A DNA stretch of 52,985 bases from Thraustochytrium sp. TN22. Its lineage: Eukaryota; Sar; Bigyra; Thraustochytrida; Thraustochytriidae. Positions 49,061 to 52,985 of this stretch are shown here, piece by piece. The DNA is taken from positions 1 through 52,985 of the forward strand of contig JABLUY010000254.1 in the NCBI GenBank assembly GCA_013306675.1. The letters run 5' to 3'. Position numbers and translations under genes: made by a program. The notes beneath the pieces are model-generated. The model had not been told where the DNA came from. It worked only from the letters and a program-made list of their open reading frames with translations, and did not search any database. The first letter of the stretch is position 1. Each line of letters starts with the position of its first letter.

Positions 49061-50454
49061 GAACAAGGATCGGCCGCCACGAGGCTCGTCGCGACGCAGT
49101 GCAGTGCAGTTGATTCACACGCGCGCAAGGTCTCTCGCGCGCCGTCTTTCTTCGAGCAGCTCAGGCTCAGCGCTGGCAGTTCGTTCCATCACGCCTGACT
49201 GACCGTGACATCTTCACAGGCCTGGGACACTGGGACACTGGCACTCTGTCATGGTGAGAGAGCCCAGGCGCGTCGAAGCGAGTCTAGGCTCGGCCTAGGC
49301 CTTGAGCTAGTAGGCAAGCCGAGGTGAGTCGGTGACGGAGCCCCTGCATGGCTGGAGTTGGGCGAGCCATCAGACGGCACCTGCCACCAGGCTCGCTCGC
49401 TAGCTACGCAAAAGCAAACGGCTGCAGTGCACTGCGAGCGGCGTGGCGACGCTCCACGGCACCGAGGCGCGGAGAGTCCCACGCACCGACCCCGCTCCAG
49501 GCCCTCGAGCAGGCTTGCGCAGCCACCGGGCAACACAGGCAGCAAAACAAGTCGACGCTGTGGCTTGATCTCATCTGTCCTGGCCGCAGGAGTGGCCGCC
49601 GCTGCGCCGATCCGCAACAGCCTACAGGCAGGGCCTGGCAGGCCGCAGGCCGCAGGAACTCAAGATCGCGCGTGCAGTGCAGGCTGTGCAGCCAGGCAGG
49701 CAGGAACTCATGAAACCAAGTAGTAGCCCAGCGACTCGAGTCTCGAGCGCGAATCGCTGGTCGGGCGCGGCCACCGCGGCCACGCCGGCTCGAATGCTGG
49801 CTGGCCAATGTTCAAGTTGTCCGTCGCATCAGGCAGGCAAAGGAAGGGTTCCTCCTCCCTTGGCTGCTCGTCTGGCTGGCCGGCGCGCCGAGCCGCCCCT
49901 TGTGGCGGCACACTGCACCGGCAGGCCTCGGCCGGCTCGGCTGAGCCAGCCGGTTGTCAGTTAGTCATTGATCCGATCCGCTCCGCCCCGATCCGGCAGC
50001 TGGCAGCCGAGGCCACCGCTCTGCCCCAGGTTCGATCCGATCCGAGCTCAGGCTGCCTCTGAGTCTGTAAGTATCAGAATCAGCGTCGCGGCGAGCCTTG
50101 CAGTGCGGGCGTGCGTGGCTCACTCTGATCAGCCTTGCTGGCTCAGCTTGGCTGCCCAGCCTGGCAGGTGGGCTGGGCTGGCTCGGCCTGGCTGCCTATC
50201 ACCAGCCGCGCGTGCAGCCGTCCGTTCCGCAGGAAAAAACCAAGCTGGCTCGGCCTGGCTCGCCTGGCTGGGCTGGCGGAAGGACGGGCTGAGCTGGAGT
50301 AGTCGAGTATGGGCCATGGCCCAGGACGAGGCGTCCGAGTCGTGGCGGCGCGGAGACTTGCCTAGCACAGCAGTGCTCCAAGTCCGAGCCCGAGTCCTGG
50401 CCACCCACCGTTTGGCTTGGTTGGCTCAGCTGCGCGCTGCACACCAGCCGCGCG

Positions 50455-50503
50455 TGACGAGACGAGACGAGCCGAGCGACGAGACGAGCCGAGACGCGAC
50501 GAG
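50455..50503. repeat. (GACGA)n pentanucleotide repeat
   Basis: GACGA units interspersed with GCCGA units. Confidence 0.85.
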
Positions 50504-51394
50504 GTAGGTGACTCCCCAGTGTCAGTCAGTCAGAGAATGGCGCACGCCACGCCTGTCCCAGGCTGTCCGAGGCAGGGCGACACCGCGGGGCACAGCGCAG
50601 CTGAGCGCGTGACACAGCGCGGCGCTTGGGCCGCCGCCACGGCGCCCCCGCCTGTACTGGCCACGGCCACGCTCCTCAAAGCTCCGCGTGCGCCAATCTC
50701 GTCCGGCCGTCGCCCGCTTCAAGCCTTTCTTCCTTCCGTAAGCCCTGCCCCGACTCGCCTTGCTCGCCTCGTCTTGCATCGTCTTCAAGTCGGGTGCGGA
50801 TCACTCGCGTCGGGGCTCTTGTCGCGCGAGCTGGAGCTCGCTGCGCAGCTCGCCGCTGCTTGCTCGAGCGCAGCGCGCTGCGCGCCGCGCCCTCGGAACA
50901 CCCGGCGCCGCTCCGCCTCGCCTCGCCGGTTGCCTCATCCCTCCCTGTCAGTTGCCTGCCTGCCTGCCTGCCAGCCGAGGCCGCGAGCCGGGTAGAGACG
51001 GTGCAAGAGAGGCGTCGTGCCTCAGCTGCCTGCGCTCAGCGGCTCAGGCAGGAGCTCGGGCTCGAGCTCGGGCTCGAGCGCGGCGAGCCCTGGCTGAAAA
51101 GCGGCGCGCACGGCGCGCGCCCGGGATGCATCCCGACGAGGCGTGCACGGCTAGCGATCTTGGCTGCCGCCAGCAGTCGTCGCGAGGATGAGAGACCGCG
51201 CCGGCACAGCCTGAGGAGAGAGAGAAGAGGTACGGCCGTACGGGCCGCGCTACGATTCCACGAACGAAAAAGGCGCAGCTCAGCGCAATCCGCTCGAACC
51301 ACGATCCATCGGACCGTCCGGGGCTTGAGCGCGCAAAGCGCCGGCCCTTCTGACGACCACCGAAAGCGAACGAGGCACAGCCACTGCAAGCTGA

Positions 51395-51442
51395 GCCGCG
51401 CCGCGCCGCGCCGCGCCGCGCCGCGCCGCCGCGCCGCGCCGC
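51395..51442. repeat. (CCGCG)n pentanucleotide repeat
   Basis: About eight CCGCG units with one trinucleotide interruption; the same motif recurs at 52139-52200. Confidence 0.9.
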
Positions 51443-52084
51443 TCGCTCCCCTCCAACCCGTGGCCGCCGCCGCCACACGGCAGGCTGGGACACCAGCCAG
51501 CCCAGCCCGACCCGGACTCTGCCCGACAGACAGGCGACACACGAGCTCACTCATCGTCACTCGCCCGCTCCCACCGCTGCCAGTGCCCGCCTGCAGCGCT
51601 GCGGCGCTGCCACACTAGCCTAGCTGCACGCCGGCCACTGGCAGCCAGCCAGGCAACTTACAGTTAGTTAGTTATCTGGCCAGGAAAGGCAGGCAGGCGT
51701 GCAGCCGGCGCAGCGCAGGAAGCGCAGCGGCTTCTGAGAAGCCACCTCGCCGGCGCGCATGTGCACGCACGCCCGCACTGGACGCACGCACGCCGCCGCC
51801 GACTCGCCGCGCGCGCGCCGCGCCGCGCCGCGCAGCGCAGCGCGGTCGGTCGGCGCGCCGCGCTGCTGCGCTCCGCCGCGCTGCTGCGCCCCGCTGCGCT
51901 GCGCCCGCTTCCTTGCGCTGCGCTGCGCTGCTCTCGCCCGCGCTAGCTTGCCGCGCTGCCCGCGCGAGCCGCGGCCGCGCGCGCACTCGAGCGCGCGGCC
52001 GGCGGCGGCGGCCGGCCTGGCGGGCGCGCGGCTTCTTCCTGCTCGAGCCGGCCCGCGCGCCGCGAGTGGCGGCCAGCCAGCCCG

Positions 52085-52200
52085 CGGCTTGCCTGCCTGC
52101 CTCCTGCCTGCCTGCCTGCCTGCCGGCCGGCCTGCCTGCCGCGCCGCGCCGCGCGCCGCGCCGCGCCGCGCCGCGCCGCGCCGCGCCGCGCCGCGCGCCG
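52085..52200. repeat. (CTGC)n followed by (CCGCG)n compound repeat
   Basis: TGCC/CTGC units (52088-52140) change directly into CCGCG units (52139-52200). Confidence 0.9.
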
Positions 52201-52419
52201 CCCGCGCGCGCTCGCGCCCGCTCCTGGCCGCGCCGCGCCCGGCGCAACGCGCGGCCGTTGCGCCGCCGCCCGGCCGCCGCAGGCCCGGCGGCGCCGCCGG
52301 GGGCTGGCTGCGAGCGCGCGCGGCCGCCGCCCGCGTCTTTCTTTCGGGCGCTCGCGGCGGGCTGGCGCGGCGCCGGGGCGGCGGGGAGGCAGGCGGCGGC
52401 AGAGCAGAGTCGATCCTCG

Positions 52420-52450
<31 letters not shown>

Positions 52451-52472
52451 CTCGCGGCGCGGCCGGGCGAGC

Positions 52473-52508
52473 GAGCCGAGCCGAGCCGAGCCGAGCCGAG
52501 CCGAGCCG
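52473..52508. repeat. (GAGCC)n pentanucleotide repeat
   Basis: About seven GAGCC units. Confidence 0.9.
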
Positions 52509-52731
52509 CCGGGCGGCGGCGGAGGCGGCAGAGCGGCAGCGGCGGCGCGCGGCGCGCGGCGCGGCGGCCGGCGGGGAGGGCGAGCGCCGGCATCGGGCGC
52601 GAGGCGGAGCGGAGGAGGAGAGGCGCGCGAGCGGGCTGCGCGGGCGGGCGCGCGGCGGCGGAGGCGCGGGGGAGGACGAGCGAGCGCGAGCGCGGCGCGA
52701 GCGCGAGGAATAGACGGCGAGCGGCTGCGCC

Positions 52732-52776
52732 AGGCGAGGCGAGGCGAGGCGAGGCGAGGCGAGGCGAGGCGAGGCA
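52732..52776. repeat. (AGGCG)n pentanucleotide repeat
   Basis: About nine AGGCG units. Confidence 0.95.
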
Positions 52777-52985
52777 GGCGGGCGGGCGAGGCAGATTGGA
52801 GTCAAGAGTGAGGAGCGAGTTGGGCGACCGAGGCGTGGACAGACGCGGGAGCCCGGCCGCCGCCCGGCTGGACGCGGCGGGGCGCGAGCGCGCAGGTGGG
52901 CGGGCAAGCGCCCGCTTGCCCGCGCGCGCGCCCGCGCGCTCGGCCGCGCGGCGGCGCAGCGCGGCGCGGCGCGGCGCGGCGCAGC

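Larger units (their letters stand above)
48251..52985. other. Long gene-poor region dominated by simple repeats
   Basis: No frame here has a recognisable domain or protein-like composition. It contains a diverged 60-base direct repeat (48724-48807), TGCAGTGCA words (48575, 49097, 49431, 49672), CTGGCTCGGCCTGGCT-type repeats (50150-50275), and many 4-5 base arrays listed separately. GC rises steeply from about 51.7 kb to the end, where 400-codon Arg/Ala/Pro frames are composition artefacts. Exons of split genes or non-coding RNAs could be hidden. Confidence 0.5.

Noticed and set aside
51672-52907. 411-codon minus-strand frame (and overlapping plus frames)
   Set aside because: Pure Arg/Ala/Pro composition in DNA of extreme GC with CCGCG arrays; all frames are open by chance.

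Overview
This is about 53 kb of nuclear DNA from a single-celled, flagellated eukaryote. The coding DNA is very GC-rich. The evidence for a eukaryote is: mitochondrial import and ribosome-linked proteins (Tim8-like, PPR, Obg), axoneme proteins (a CFAP43/44-family protein and LRRC49), Rad52, a ZZ/bromodomain protein, and short GT-AG introns with a CTGAC branch site. The non-canonical bZIP protein and a small membrane protein with repeated SASQLR motifs suggest a stramenopile, perhaps labyrinthulomycete- or oomycete-like. That placement is inference. I see no plastid, prokaryotic operon, CRISPR, rRNA or confident tRNA features.

Layout: 1-3.7 kb holds a two-exon complex III-like small protein (+) tail-to-tail with LRRC49 (-). 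4.5-11 kb holds a mitochondrial PPR protein (-) and a ZZ/bromodomain protein (-). 11-14.7 kb is a long, repeat-rich spacer. 14.7-22.8 kb holds a bZIP regulator (+) tail-to-tail with the CFAP43/44-family axonemal protein (-). 23.3-25.7 kb holds two related Cys-rich, probably GPI-anchored surface proteins (-). 27.7-32.7 kb holds a large unknown membrane protein (+) and a TIR-like/TPR protein (+). 33.7-38.6 kb holds Rad52 (+, frame broken inside a giant CAG tract), a small membrane protein with a duplicated 3' end (+), a spliced Obg GTPase (-) and a small hypothetical protein (-). 40.0-45.2 kb is a probable DNA transposon with one 1475-residue DDE-like transposase. 45.6-48.0 kb holds a coiled-coil protein (+) and Tim8-like (-). 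From 48 kb to the end I see only simple repeats and no convincing gene.

Functional themes are the flagellum (CFAP43/44, LRRC49), the mitochondrion (complex III subunit, PPR, Obg, Tim8), chromatin and transcription (bromodomain, bZIP) and repair (Rad52). Genes are mostly single-exon. Spacers are built from tetra- and pentanucleotide repeats that differ from spacer to spacer. CAG/CTG tracts recur both inside genes (LRRC49, bZIP, Rad52) and outside them. Because of the high GC, long antisense open frames shadow nearly every gene; I left these out. Starts were moved to real ATG codons where the longest frame began with GTG or TTG.
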